This document shows positions 17,487-25,066 of a stretch of DNA of 64,000 nucleotides, piece by piece. Where the stretch lies: the NCBI GenBank assembly GCA_028874985.1, contig JAPPGI010000052.1, positions 55,532 through 119,531 on the forward strand, given 5' to 3'. This DNA comes from Gemmatimonadota bacterium (lineage in GTDB: Bacteria; Gemmatimonadota; Gemmatimonadetes; Longimicrobiales; Gaopeijiaceae). The position numbers and the translations under genes are program-made. The notes beneath the pieces were generated by a model. It saw nothing but the letters and a program-made list of their open reading frames with translations. It did no database searches and was not told the DNA's origin. Every line of letters starts with the position of its first letter. Positions within the stretch are counted from its first letter, which is position 1.

Positions 17487-18618
17487 TTGAACGAACTCGT
17501 GGTCTGTCCCTTCGAAGGGATGGAGGAAAGCACGACGGCCGACAGGCGGAGTTGGAAGGGAGTGGCGGCGGCAACGGGGAAGGTCACGCTCTCGGTGCGG
17601 GACAGCGTGCATCCGACGGCGAAAGACAGCGCCGACGTACGGGTGTTCGGACGGGGATGGTGGAGCATCGGCCAGATCCCGGTGAGGGACGGGTTCGTGC
17701 GGGGAGCGTACCTGCAGACCGATTTGCGGCCGGGAACGGCGTTGCTGTTGGGGGCGAACGCGAGCGCCGGGGGATCGCTGCACTTCGACGACACCTTCGA
17801 GGGCGACTCCACGGCGGATTCCTTGTCGTCGGCGGTGCTCGACCAGATCATGGAGGGGCCGAACCGGGGCTACTGGTACGTGGCCGAGCAGGACTACAGG
17901 GTGGACAGGCGGTGACACATCAACAAGCGGCTCGACTCGCTGAAGGGACCGAAGGAGCTTCCCGACGCCGCCCACGGCGACACCGTGAACCATTGGACGT
18001 ACCTTGCCCGCCGGGGCTACGATCCCGCCGACCTGAAGGCGGGCTTGAAGGCCCACGAGCGCTACGGGCGAAACGGCAAGGAACCAAGGCCAGATTCTGC
18101 TGGCGCTGCACCCCATCACCTGCGGCGACGGCGGGAGGCTGGCGGAACGGCTCGTGGCCGACACCGAGGCCAAGGCGATGGACCTTCGCAGCGAGATCGA
18201 GGACAACGCATGGGTGGCCGCCGTGGCCGACGGGCTGGAGAAGGCGATGGACGCGGACGGAGACTTGCGGCTCACCTATGCGATCGTCTGGCGGTTCGCC
18301 ATGGGCCGCTGTCCGGAGGACAAGGCCCGCTTCGAGAACTGGCTTCTGGGCTGGCTTCGGAAGGACTACGCGGCCGAGCTCGAGGGCAGGCCCCATGCGA
18401 CAATGTCCATCCTTACAGCCCTGGCGCTTTCGACGAACCCGGAGGTGAACGCGCTCACGCGCGACATGACGCTGGACACCCGGCTCACTCGGGTGGACGC
18501 CCGGCTCACTCGGGCCACGCGCGAACTTGCCGCCAACATCGCCCGGCGGTGCGGGCTGATCTGCGGCGAGCACAACCTTGAGAACTTCATGGCCTGGAGG
18601 CGGTGCGACGAGGGCTGA
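17487..18618 (+). pseudogene. unrecognised gene broken by one stop and one frameshift
   Basis: Frame 17487-17915 (142 aa from a TTG) ends at TGA 17913-17915, but coding-like sequence continues in the same frame (HINKRLDSLKGPKELPDAAHG, then NHWTYLARRGYDPADLKAG) to about 18080. It then continues in another frame from about 18090 (QILLALHPITCGDGGRLAE) through 18618. Joined, this is one protein of about 375 aa with one Trp-to-stop type change (TGG to TGA) and one indel. The C-terminal part ends with a 21-base direct repeat (DTRLTRV/DARLTRA) and a Cys pair. No family is recognised. It could also be two genes, but the continuity favours a recently broken single gene. Confidence 0.55.
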
Positions 18619-18622
18619 CCAA

Positions 18623-18676
18623 CGGCTCCCGGCCCGCGCCGTTGGTGGCCGGGAGCCGGCCTGCCCGGTGCAGGCC
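18623..18676 (+). terminator. two consecutive hairpins after the broken gene
   Basis: First hairpin: CGGCTCCCGGCC (18623-18634) and its exact complement GGCCGGGAGCCG (18647-18658), a perfect 12-bp stem with a 12-base loop. Second hairpin: GGCCTGC (18658-18664) and GCAGGCC (18670-18676), a 7-bp stem with a 5-base loop. They begin directly after the stop of the preceding frame. No long T-run follows, but the stem strength suggests a transcript end or a stable 3' structure. Confidence 0.5.
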
Positions 18677-18815
18677 TGGTTGACTTTGGACGATTCCTCG
18701 CCGTGATTCACGCCTCAGACACTCTGCCGGGGCCGGCAAGGCACATCGTAGCGCGAATGGCAGCGCTGTTTTCGTCCGAGAAGCAACGAAGAGCGGAGCC
18801 CAACAGAAACAGAAA

Positions 18816-18852
18816 GTATAGCGAACATGACATTATGTAAAGTTGAGTTTAC
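18816..18852 (-). promoter_or_regulatory. 37-bp intergenic element, copy 2 (upstream of rsmA)
   Basis: Reverse-orientation copy of GTAA-N8-TTAC-N4-TGTCATGT-N4-TATAC. Read rightward it gives GTATA, ATGACA (18827-18832), GTAA and TTACAG (18849-18854). ATGACA-N16-TTACAG would be a rightward promoter with start near 18861 for rsmA. Spacing is identical to copies 1 and 3, while the N positions and all flanks differ. Confidence 0.7.
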
Positions 18853-18961
18853 AGTGTGGTCGGTCAAGCGTAGTGGTCCGGCGTCTGCCACCGTGCTGGA
18901 ATACCTCGACCGGGCGAGTGGCGACCGGGGAGCGCCCATCGACGTCGTGCGGGCGAGCTGA
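18827..18961 (+). CDS. possible 44-aa small protein starting inside the 37-bp element
   Basis: ATG at 18827 lies within the element and opens a 44-codon frame (MTLCKVEFTV at the start, ending VVRAS) that stops 11 bases before rsmA. It has no ribosome-binding site and no recognised family. The other two element copies, read in the same sense, also start ATG-ACA and give MTHCNVDITY and MTKSKVRITS before stopping, so a shared N-terminal peptide pattern M-T-x-x-(K/N)-V-x-(I/F)-T is visible. This may mean the element derives from the start of a gene, or it may only reflect DNA conservation. Confidence 0.3.
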   Translation: MTLCKVEFTVWSVKRSGPASATVLEYLDRASGDRGAPIDVVRAS

Positions 18962-18972
18962 GGCGCGCGCCG

Positions 18973-19821
18973 GTGTCCCACCGCCGCCCCAAGCGCTCGC
19001 TGGGCCAGAACTTCCTGGTCGACCCCAACCTTCAGCGCAAGATCGTGGCGGCGGTGGAAGCGGGACCGGGCGAACCGGTTCTGGAGATCGGGCCGGGCAG
19101 GGGCGCGCTGACCGCGCACCTGGCCCGTCGCGAGGTGCGCCTCACGACCGTGGAGCTGGACGACGGACTGGCCGCCGAGCTTTCGTCGCGGTTCGCGGGA
19201 AACCCCCGGGTCGAGGTGGTGCACGGTGACGTGCTGGCGCTGGAGCTTCCCGCGCTGGCGGGGGACTGGCCACGCACGACGGTGGTCGGGAACATCCCGT
19301 ACAACATCACGACCCCCATCATCTTCCGTCTGCTGCGGCTCCCCTACCCGCGCGACATCGTGCTGACCGTGCAGGCCGAGGTGGCCGCGCGGATCCTGGC
19401 CGGACCGGGTACCCGCACCTACGGCGCCCTCTCGGTGGGCGTCCGGCTGCACGCGAGGCCGGCCAGGATCTGCAAGGTGCCGCGATCCGCATTCCGGCCG
19501 GTGCCGCGCGTGAACTCCGTGGTTCTCCGGATCACTCCGCGCTCGCCTCCGCGGCTGACTCCCGCCGCCGCCGCGGACGTCCGTGTCCTTACACGGGCGG
19601 CCTTCTCGTGGCGCCGCAAGCAGCTGGGCACGATCCTCACCCGGCACGCGGACCTTCGCGTTCCTCGCGAAATCGGGGAACGCGTGCTGGCACGATGTTC
19701 CCTGGCTCCCGCGCTGAGGCCCGAACAGCTGTCGCCGGATGACTTCATCGCGCTCGCGGCCGCCCTCCAATCCGCCTCGTCCGCGCTGTCGCCCCCGGCA
19801 CGCGGCACTCGTGCGGATTAG
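18973..19821 (+). CDS. rsmA: 16S rRNA dimethyladenosine transferase RsmA (KsgA)
   Basis: Dimethylates A1518 and A1519 of 16S rRNA late in 30S assembly. The 282-aa protein starts MSHRRPKRSLGQNFLVDPN, the standard KsgA opening, and has the SAM motif EIGPGRGALT (about 38-47), the acidic VELDDGL and the catalytic NIPYNITTPI (about 107), with SAFRPVPRVNSVVLRI downstream. The C-terminal 20 residues are Ala/Ser/Pro-rich and dispensable-looking. GTG start. rex begins 25 bases downstream. Confidence 0.96.
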   Translation: MSHRRPKRSLGQNFLVDPNLQRKIVAAVEAGPGEPVLEIGPGRGALTAHLARREVRLTTVELDDGLAAELSSRFAGNPRVEVVHGDVLALELPALAGDWPRTTVVGNIPYNITTPIIFRLLRLPYPRDIVLTVQAEVAARILAGPGTRTYGALSVGVRLHARPARICKVPRSAFRPVPRVNSVVLRITPRSPPRLTPAAAADVRVLTRAAFSWRRKQLGTILTRHADLRVPREIGERVLARCSLAPALRPEQLSPDDFIALAAALQSASSALSPPARGTRAD

Positions 19822-19833
19822 CCCCGGGACTGC

Positions 19834-19839
19834 TAGCTT
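19834..19839 (+). promoter_or_regulatory. extended -10 promoter of rex
   Basis: TGCTAGCTT (TG-N-TAGCTT, 19831-19839) lies so close to the rex GTG (19847) that transcription would begin at or next to the start codon, implying a leaderless rex mRNA. The -35 region (around GTGCGG) is poor. Confidence 0.45.
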
Positions 19840-19844
19840 TCAGC

Positions 19845-19862
19845 TTGTGAACGAATTCACAA
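19845..19862. promoter_or_regulatory. Rex operator over the rex start codon
   Basis: TTGTGAACGAATTCACAA has perfect 7-bp arms (TTGTGAA / TTCACAA) and a 4-bp centre, matching the general Rex operator form TTGTGAA-N4-TTCACAA. It covers the GTG start of rex itself (19847), so Rex would block its own transcription when NADH is low. Confidence 0.85.
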
Positions 19863-20488
19863 ACCGGGTCCCAGCCGCCACCGTTCGGCGCCTGTCGCTC
19901 TACCTCCGGTTCCTCGAGGACTTCGGGCGCTCGGGCGTGACGAGCGTCGCCAGCAACGCCCTCGCGGAGCGTGGAGGAACCACCGCCGCGCAGGTGCGCA
20001 AGGACCTGTCGTACCTGGGTTCCTACGGGAAGCGCGGCCTGGGCTACTCCGTGGAGGAACTCACCCGCGTGCTGAGGACCGTACTGGGCCTCGACACGGT
20101 GTGGCGGGTCGCGCTGCTCGGTGCCGGGCGCATCGGCACGGCGCTCTTCGAATACGAGCCGTTTCGCCGCCGCGGCTTCCATATCACCGCCGTCGTCGAC
20201 AACGATCCCGCCAAGGTCGGCACCCGTCTGGGCCACATCCTCGTCCGGGCAGAACACGAGATGGAGTGCGTCCTGCGCGAGGAACGAATCGACCTGGTGA
20301 TCGTCGCGGTGCCCGCGCCGGCGGCGCAGGGGCTTGTGGACCGCGTGGTGGCGGCGGATGTCAAGGCGGTGCTGAACTACGCACCGGTGCAGTTGCATCT
20401 CCCCGAAGACGTGGCGCTCAGGAACGTGAGCATGCTCGTCGAGCTGGAGAGTCTCTCGTACGCCCTCACGCGCGCCGCGGACTGCTAG
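19847..20488 (+). CDS. rex: redox-sensing transcriptional repressor Rex
   Basis: Rex binds DNA when NAD+ is high and releases it when NADH accumulates, controlling fermentation and respiration genes. The 213-aa protein has an N-terminal winged helix (VPAATVRRLSLYLRFLEDF, then TAAQVRKDLSYLGSYGKRGLGY, the Rex hallmark) and a C-terminal Rossmann domain with LLGAGRIGTALF (about 90-101) and VVDNDPAKVG. The start is GTG within the operator; a longer frame beginning at 19739 overlaps rsmA and lacks similarity. The exonuclease gene starts 1 base after its stop. Downstream short-chain acyl-CoA genes are plausible Rex targets. Confidence 0.95.
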   Translation: MNEFTNRVPAATVRRLSLYLRFLEDFGRSGVTSVASNALAERGGTTAAQVRKDLSYLGSYGKRGLGYSVEELTRVLRTVLGLDTVWRVALLGAGRIGTALFEYEPFRRRGFHITAVVDNDPAKVGTRLGHILVRAEHEMECVLREERIDLVIVAVPAPAAQGLVDRVVAADVKAVLNYAPVQLHLPEDVALRNVSMLVELESLSYALTRAADC

Positions 20489-20489
20489 T

Positions 20490-21371
20490 GTGGTGGCCGT
20501 GGCCGACCGCCTCCCCGCGCGCCGCCGCTCCCTGCTGCGCGATGCCTGGGCGTTGCTGGAACAGGGGCCGCGCGAGACCGGCGAGGTTGCCCGCCGCGTG
20601 CTGGGCCTCAACGGCCACCCGGGCGCGGCCTCGGCCGCCGTCTTCGCGCTGCTGGGCGGCGACGATCGTTTCGAGGTCGACGGCGAAGGCGTTTGGAGTC
20701 TGCGCTGCGGGTCCCGGCGGCCGGGCCCGCCCCTCTCCCGGCTCTGCTACGCGGTCGTGGACGTCGAGACGACGGGGGGCCGCTACGAGGGGGGGCACCG
20801 CATGACCGAGGTGGCGGTCGTGGAGGTGCGGGGCGGGATGGTGGGGGAAGTCTTCGAGACGCTGCTGCAACCGGGCCGTCCCGTCCCGCGGCGGGCCGTT
20901 TCGCTGACCGGGATCACCGACCGCATGCTGGCCCGGGCGCCCACCTTCGACGAAGTGGCGGAGGAGGTCTTCCGCCGGATCGCCGGCCGGGTCTTCGTCG
21001 CCCACAACGCCGGCTTCGACTGGGGGTGGCTGCGTGCACAGCTGGGCGATGCGCTGGGCGATGTCCCCGAGGTGCATCGCCTCTGCACGATCAGCCTGGC
21101 GCGACGCCTCGTTCCCGAGCTGCGCCGGCGCAACCTGGACGCGCTGGCGGAGTTCTTCGACGTTCCCATCGCCCGGCGTCACCGCGCCCGGGGCGACGCC
21201 CTCGCCACCGCCCGCGTCCTGCTCCGGTTGCTGGATCGCGCGGAGTCCCTGGGAATCGGAGACCTGCGCTCACTGAAGCGGTACCGTCCACCCCGGACCG
21301 CCCGTCGGCAGGGAGACCTTTTCGCGTCCGACGGCCGCGGGAGTCGGGTGCGGGCTCCGCCGCGGAGATGA
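20490..21371 (+). CDS. DEDDh 3'-5' exonuclease (DnaQ/PolC epsilon-like)
   Basis: A 293-aa protein with an N-terminal helical region of about 75 residues and an exonuclease domain: Exo I VVDVETTGG (about residue 90), Exo II HNAGFDWGWL (about 173) and Exo III HRARGDALAT (about 230), i.e. the DEDDh triad plus His. The central sequence RAVSLTGITDRMLARAPTFDEV is typical of DNA polymerase III epsilon-type domains. There is no UvrC-like nuclease domain. It may proofread replication or act in RNA/DNA turnover; the genomic context does not decide. Starts GTG right after rex. Confidence 0.88.
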   Translation: MVAVADRLPARRRSLLRDAWALLEQGPRETGEVARRVLGLNGHPGAASAAVFALLGGDDRFEVDGEGVWSLRCGSRRPGPPLSRLCYAVVDVETTGGRYEGGHRMTEVAVVEVRGGMVGEVFETLLQPGRPVPRRAVSLTGITDRMLARAPTFDEVAEEVFRRIAGRVFVAHNAGFDWGWLRAQLGDALGDVPEVHRLCTISLARRLVPELRRRNLDALAEFFDVPIARRHRARGDALATARVLLRLLDRAESLGIGDLRSLKRYRPPRTARRQGDLFASDGRGSRVRAPPRR

Positions 21372-21401
21372 CCCCGCACGTGCCGCGTGCGCTCTCCTTC
21401 T

Positions 21402-21409
21402 GGTATAAT
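21402..21409 (+). promoter_or_regulatory. promoter of the thiolase operon
   Basis: TGGTATAAT is an extended -10 box with a consensus TATAAT (21404-21409). No clear -35. Predicted start near 21416, leaving a leader of about 65 bases before the chosen GTG start. Confidence 0.6.
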
Positions 21410-21482
21410 TCCTGGGCGCAGCCTGCCGCCCATGGAGATGTTCGACACCGCCCGACAACACCCGCAACCCAAGGACCCTACC

Positions 21483-22694
21483 GTGCCCCACCCCGCCCGC
21501 ACACCCGTGATCGTGGACGGAGTCCGCACCCCCATCGGGAGGTTCCTCGGAGGTCTGAGTCCCCTCTCGGGGCCCGAACTGGGTGCCGTGGCGGTTCGCG
21601 AGGCGGTGGCGCGGGCCGGGATCGACGCCGCGGAGATCGACGAAGTCATCATGGGGAACGTGGTTGGCGCCGGTTCCGGACAGGCCCCGGCCCGCCAGGC
21701 CGCCGTGAACGGGGGCGTTCCCGCCAAGGTCCCCGCGGTCACTGTCAACAAGGTGTGCGGCTCGGGTCTCAAGGCGGTCATGCTGGCCGCGCAGGCGGTT
21801 CGGGCGGGCGACGCGAGGCTGGTCGTGGCGGGCGGCTTCGAGTCGATGTCGAATGTGCCCTACTACCTGCGGGGCATGAGGGGTGGTGTGAAGTTCGGGG
21901 ACCGCACGGTGCAGGACGGGCTCGTGCACGACGGGTTGTGGTGCTCCTTCGGGATGTGCCACATGGGAGGACATGCCGAATACACGGCGGCGAAGGCAGG
22001 CATCACCCGGGAGGAGGCGGACTCCTTCGCGCTTGCTTCCCACCGGAAGGCCGTGGCCGCGATCGACGACGGCGGCTTCGGGCCGGAGACGGTGCCGGTG
22101 ACGGTGGAGACCCGTCGCGGCGCGGTGGTGGTGGACAGGGACGAATGTCCCCGCCGGGACACCTCGCTCGAGGCACTCGGCCGACTGCGCCCGGCCTTCC
22201 CCCGCGATGCGCCCCAGGGGCTGGACCAGCTGGTCGTAACGGCCGGAAACGCGCCCGGGCTCAACGACGGCGCATCGGCCCTGGTCGTGGCCAGCCGGGA
22301 GTACGCGGCGGCGCACGGTCTTGCCTGGCGCGCGGTAATTACCGGGTACGCCGCCGGCGGCACCGAACCGCGCGACCTCTTCTTCGCCCCGGTCGAGGCC
22401 GTGCGCAACCTCATGAGGCGTGAAGGGACCGGGATCGGGGACTATGAACTGGTGGAGATGAACGAGGCCTTCGCGGTGCAGGCGATCGCGGACATGCGGG
22501 AGCTGGAACTGGACCCCGGGCTGGTGAACGTACGGGGCGGCGCGGTCGCCTTGGGACACCCGATCGGGGCGTCGGGCGCGCGCATCCTGGTTACCTTGCT
22601 GGGGGCCATGACGGAGCGCCGGGCGGAGACGGGGATGGCCACCCTCTGTCTCGGAGGCGGCAACGCGGTCGCCCTGTCGGTGCGCATGAACTGA
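21483..22694 (+). CDS. acetyl-CoA C-acetyltransferase (thiolase)
   Basis: Condenses two acetyl-CoA to acetoacetyl-CoA, or cleaves 3-ketoacyl-CoA in reverse. The 403-aa protein has the acylated Cys in NKVCGSGLKAV (about residue 92), NEAFAVQ, the catalytic His in GHPIGASGARI (about 359) and the second Cys in CLGGGNAVAL (about 389). The GTG start is supported by AAGGA 7 bases upstream; an ATG at 21432 would add 17 residues. First gene of a rightward set running through bioY, a protease gene, hydroxyacyl-CoA dehydrogenase, acyl-CoA dehydrogenase and glyA. Confidence 0.94.
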   Translation: MPHPARTPVIVDGVRTPIGRFLGGLSPLSGPELGAVAVREAVARAGIDAAEIDEVIMGNVVGAGSGQAPARQAAVNGGVPAKVPAVTVNKVCGSGLKAVMLAAQAVRAGDARLVVAGGFESMSNVPYYLRGMRGGVKFGDRTVQDGLVHDGLWCSFGMCHMGGHAEYTAAKAGITREEADSFALASHRKAVAAIDDGGFGPETVPVTVETRRGAVVVDRDECPRRDTSLEALGRLRPAFPRDAPQGLDQLVVTAGNAPGLNDGASALVVASREYAAAHGLAWRAVITGYAAGGTEPRDLFFAPVEAVRNLMRREGTGIGDYELVEMNEAFAVQAIADMRELELDPGLVNVRGGAVALGHPIGASGARILVTLLGAMTERRAETGMATLCLGGGNAVALSVRMN

Positions 22695-22711
22695 AAGAGG
22701 AAACGCGGCTA

Positions 22712-23329
22712 GTGAAAACGACTACGGAGCTGATCGTCATTCCCGAGGCGGAGGACCGCCGAACGGCGCCCTTTTCGCGTGTGCTCACGGCCAACCGACC
22801 CGTCGCGCTGTCGCTGGCGGTCCTGGTCTTCGCGGTTCTCACGGCGCTGGGAGCACACATCGCCGTGCCGCTCGGCTTCACGCCCGTGCCGATGACCCTG
22901 CAGACGCTCTTCGTGCTGCTCGCGGGGTTGCTGCTCGGTCCCGCCGCCGGTGCGGCGTCACAGCTGATATACCTGGGCCTCGGCGTGACCGGGGTACCCG
23001 TGTTCGCGATGGGTGCCGCCGGCCTGCCCTGGCTCTTCGGGCCGACCGGCGGCTACCTAATGGCTTTCCCCGCCGCAGCTGCGCTGGCGGGCTGGATTGC
23101 CGGGCGGGACGGTCACCGGATACGGACGGGCGCGGCGCTCGTTGCAGCCACGGCGCTCATCTTCACCCTGGGCGCCGACTGGCTGTCGGTGGTCACGGAA
23201 CTCGGTTCCCGCGAGGTCTTCGCCGCGGGCGTGCAACCGTTCCTCCCGGGGGCGTTGATCAAGGCGGGCATCGCCTGGGTCGTGGCGCGGCAGACCGTCG
23301 CCCGGACGCTCCGGAGTCGGTCGCGCTGA
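22712..23329 (+). CDS. bioY: biotin transporter BioY
   Basis: Substrate-binding S component of an ECF-type biotin importer in the cytoplasmic membrane. The 205-aa protein has six predicted hydrophobic segments, with family signatures FTPVPMTLQTLFVLLAGLLLG, YLGLGVTGVPVFA and GPTGGYLMAFPAAA. No BioM/BioN energising genes are adjacent; solitary BioY or sharing of a common ECF module is known. The 40-residue N-terminal tail before the first membrane helix is longer than usual. AAAGAGGAAAC precedes the GTG. Confidence 0.93.
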   Translation: MKTTTELIVIPEAEDRRTAPFSRVLTANRPVALSLAVLVFAVLTALGAHIAVPLGFTPVPMTLQTLFVLLAGLLLGPAAGAASQLIYLGLGVTGVPVFAMGAAGLPWLFGPTGGYLMAFPAAAALAGWIAGRDGHRIRTGAALVAATALIFTLGADWLSVVTELGSREVFAAGVQPFLPGALIKAGIAWVVARQTVARTLRSRSR

Positions 23330-23385
23330 ACCCCTGCGCGAACCTTCTGCCCGAGAAGAGCCAATTCTTCCGCATTCTGATCCGC

Positions 23386-24207
23386 GTGGGGGGCTTCGCC
23401 GTTCTCCTGGCTGCCATCCTCTTCGTCATCGCCCTGCCTCTGGGAATGCCCGAGAGCCTGGCCCAGCTGGGCGCACTGCAACTCGTCGCCGCCGTCGTCG
23501 CCAGTGTCGTGGTCCTGCGCCTGGACGGGGGGAGGTCGCTGCCCGCCATCGGACTCCCGCGGGTGGGTGCCGCCCGGGGTCTGGCCGCGGGAATGCTGCT
23601 GGGCGTCACCATCGTCATGCCGGCCGTGGCCATCGCCGTGGGGGTGGGTGGACTCCGCTACGGTGCCGATGCCGGCACCTGGATCGAGTATGCGGCTACG
23701 GGTTTCTGGACCGGTCTCGTCCTGCTGATCGTGGCCGCCGGGGAGGAGATCGCCGTCCGCGGGTATCCCCTGCGGGTACTCGTGGAACGCTGGGGTCCGT
23801 GGCCGGCCCTCGCCGTCACCTCGGCGATATTCTCGGTTCTCCACGGGGCCAATCCGCACGTGGGGGGCGTGGCGCTTCTGAACATCCTGTTGGCGGGCGT
23901 CCTCCTGGGCCTCGTCTGCCTGAAGACGGGGGACCTGTGGTGGGCGACCGGCGTTCACACCGGTTGGAACCTGGCGACGGGGTTTCTCGCCGACCGCCCG
24001 GTGAGCGGCATTCGGCTTGTTGACGCTCCGTTGATCGAGGTGTCAGCCGGTGGCGCGGGGCTGTGGACCGGGGGCGAATTCGGCCTTGAAGGCGGCCTTT
24101 CGGCGACCCTCGCGCTGGGCTTGGCGATCCTGATCGTGGCGCGCACGGCCGTGGTGCCCTCACGTTTGCTGGAAAGACCACCCGCACCAGTCAGAGAGAG
24201 GGGATGA
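23386..24207 (+). CDS. CPBP-family intramembrane metalloprotease
   Basis: A 273-aa polytopic membrane protein with the CPBP (Abi/Rce1-like) motifs: EEIAVRGY (the EExxxR motif, about residue 121), FSVLHGANPH (about 147) and the later ILLAGVLLG and HTGWNLATG. Eight hydrophobic segments. Relatives cleave prenylated or membrane peptides or act in bacteriocin immunity. Coding-like sequence (NLLPEKSQFFRILIR) continues in frame upstream of the GTG at 23386 up to the bioY stop but offers no standard start, so the true N-terminus may be slightly longer. Overlaps the next gene by 4 bases. Confidence 0.87.
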   Translation: MGGFAVLLAAILFVIALPLGMPESLAQLGALQLVAAVVASVVVLRLDGGRSLPAIGLPRVGAARGLAAGMLLGVTIVMPAVAIAVGVGGLRYGADAGTWIEYAATGFWTGLVLLIVAAGEEIAVRGYPLRVLVERWGPWPALAVTSAIFSVLHGANPHVGGVALLNILLAGVLLGLVCLKTGDLWWATGVHTGWNLATGFLADRPVSGIRLVDAPLIEVSAGGAGLWTGGEFGLEGGLSATLALGLAILIVARTAVVPSRLLERPPAPVRERG

Positions 24208-25064
24208 ACTTCGAACGAGTAGCAGTGGTCGGCGCGGGGACCATGGGGAACGGCATCGCCCACGTCTGCGCGCTGGCCGGGATCGAGGTCACGCTCGTGG
24301 ATTCGGATCCGGCCGCGCTCGATCGCGGCGTGGCTACGGTCGACCGCAACCTGCAGCGGCAACTGTCGAAGGGACGGATCTCGGATGCGGAGCGCATCCG
24401 GGCGCTGGACCGCATCGTTCCCGCAACCGAACTTCGGCTCGCGGGCGGCGCCGGATTGGTGGTGGAGGCCGTGCCCGAGGTCGCCGCCTTGAAATTCGAC
24501 GTCTTCGAACAGCTCGACCGGCTCGCGCCCGGCGACGCCATCCTGGCCTCGAACACCTCGTCGATTTCGATTACCGCGATCGCGGCCCGCACGTCGCGTC
24601 CCGGACAGGTCATCGGGATGCACTTCATGAATCCGGTCCCGGTCATGAAGCTGGTGGAGGTGATCCGCGGTCTGCGCACCGACGACGCCACGGTGGAAGC
24701 GGTGATGGAGTTCTCCGCGGCACTGGGCAAGACCCCCGTGGAGGTGCGCGACTTCCCGGGCTTCGTCTCCAACCGGGTCCTGGCCCCGATGATCAACGAG
24801 GCCGTCTTCGCTCTCATGGAGGGAGTGGCGGAGGCGGAGGCCATCGACACGGTCATGAAGCTCGGGATGAACCATCCCATGGGGCCCCTCGCCCTGGCCG
24901 ACCTTATCGGGCTCGACACCTGCCTGAACATCCTCGAGGTGCTGCACGGGGAGCTGGGCGACGATCGCTACCGTCCCTGTCCCCTGTTGCGCCAGTACGT
25001 GGCGGCGGGGTGGCTGGGGCGCAAGGCGGGGCGGGGCTTCCACGACTACGAATCGGGCCGCTGA
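24204..25064 (+). CDS. 3-hydroxybutyryl-CoA dehydrogenase
   Basis: NAD(P)-dependent 3-hydroxyacyl-CoA dehydrogenase, 286 aa, single-domain bacterial Hbd/PaaH length. Rossmann motif VVGAGTMGNGIAHVCA (8-23), catalytic Ser/His/Asn regions in LASNTSSISI and GMHFMNPVPVMKLVEV, and the C-terminal domain DFPGFVSNRVLAPMINEA and KLGMNHPMGPLALADLIGLD. All catalytic residues are present. Lies between the protease gene (4-base overlap) and acyl-CoA dehydrogenase (2-base gap), so probably cotranscribed. No crotonase is present to link it to the dehydrogenase step. Confidence 0.95.
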   Translation: MNFERVAVVGAGTMGNGIAHVCALAGIEVTLVDSDPAALDRGVATVDRNLQRQLSKGRISDAERIRALDRIVPATELRLAGGAGLVVEAVPEVAALKFDVFEQLDRLAPGDAILASNTSSISITAIAARTSRPGQVIGMHFMNPVPVMKLVEVIRGLRTDDATVEAVMEFSAALGKTPVEVRDFPGFVSNRVLAPMINEAVFALMEGVAEAEAIDTVMKLGMNHPMGPLALADLIGLDTCLNILEVLHGELGDDRYRPCPLLRQYVAAGWLGRKAGRGFHDYESGR

Positions 25065-25066
25065 CG

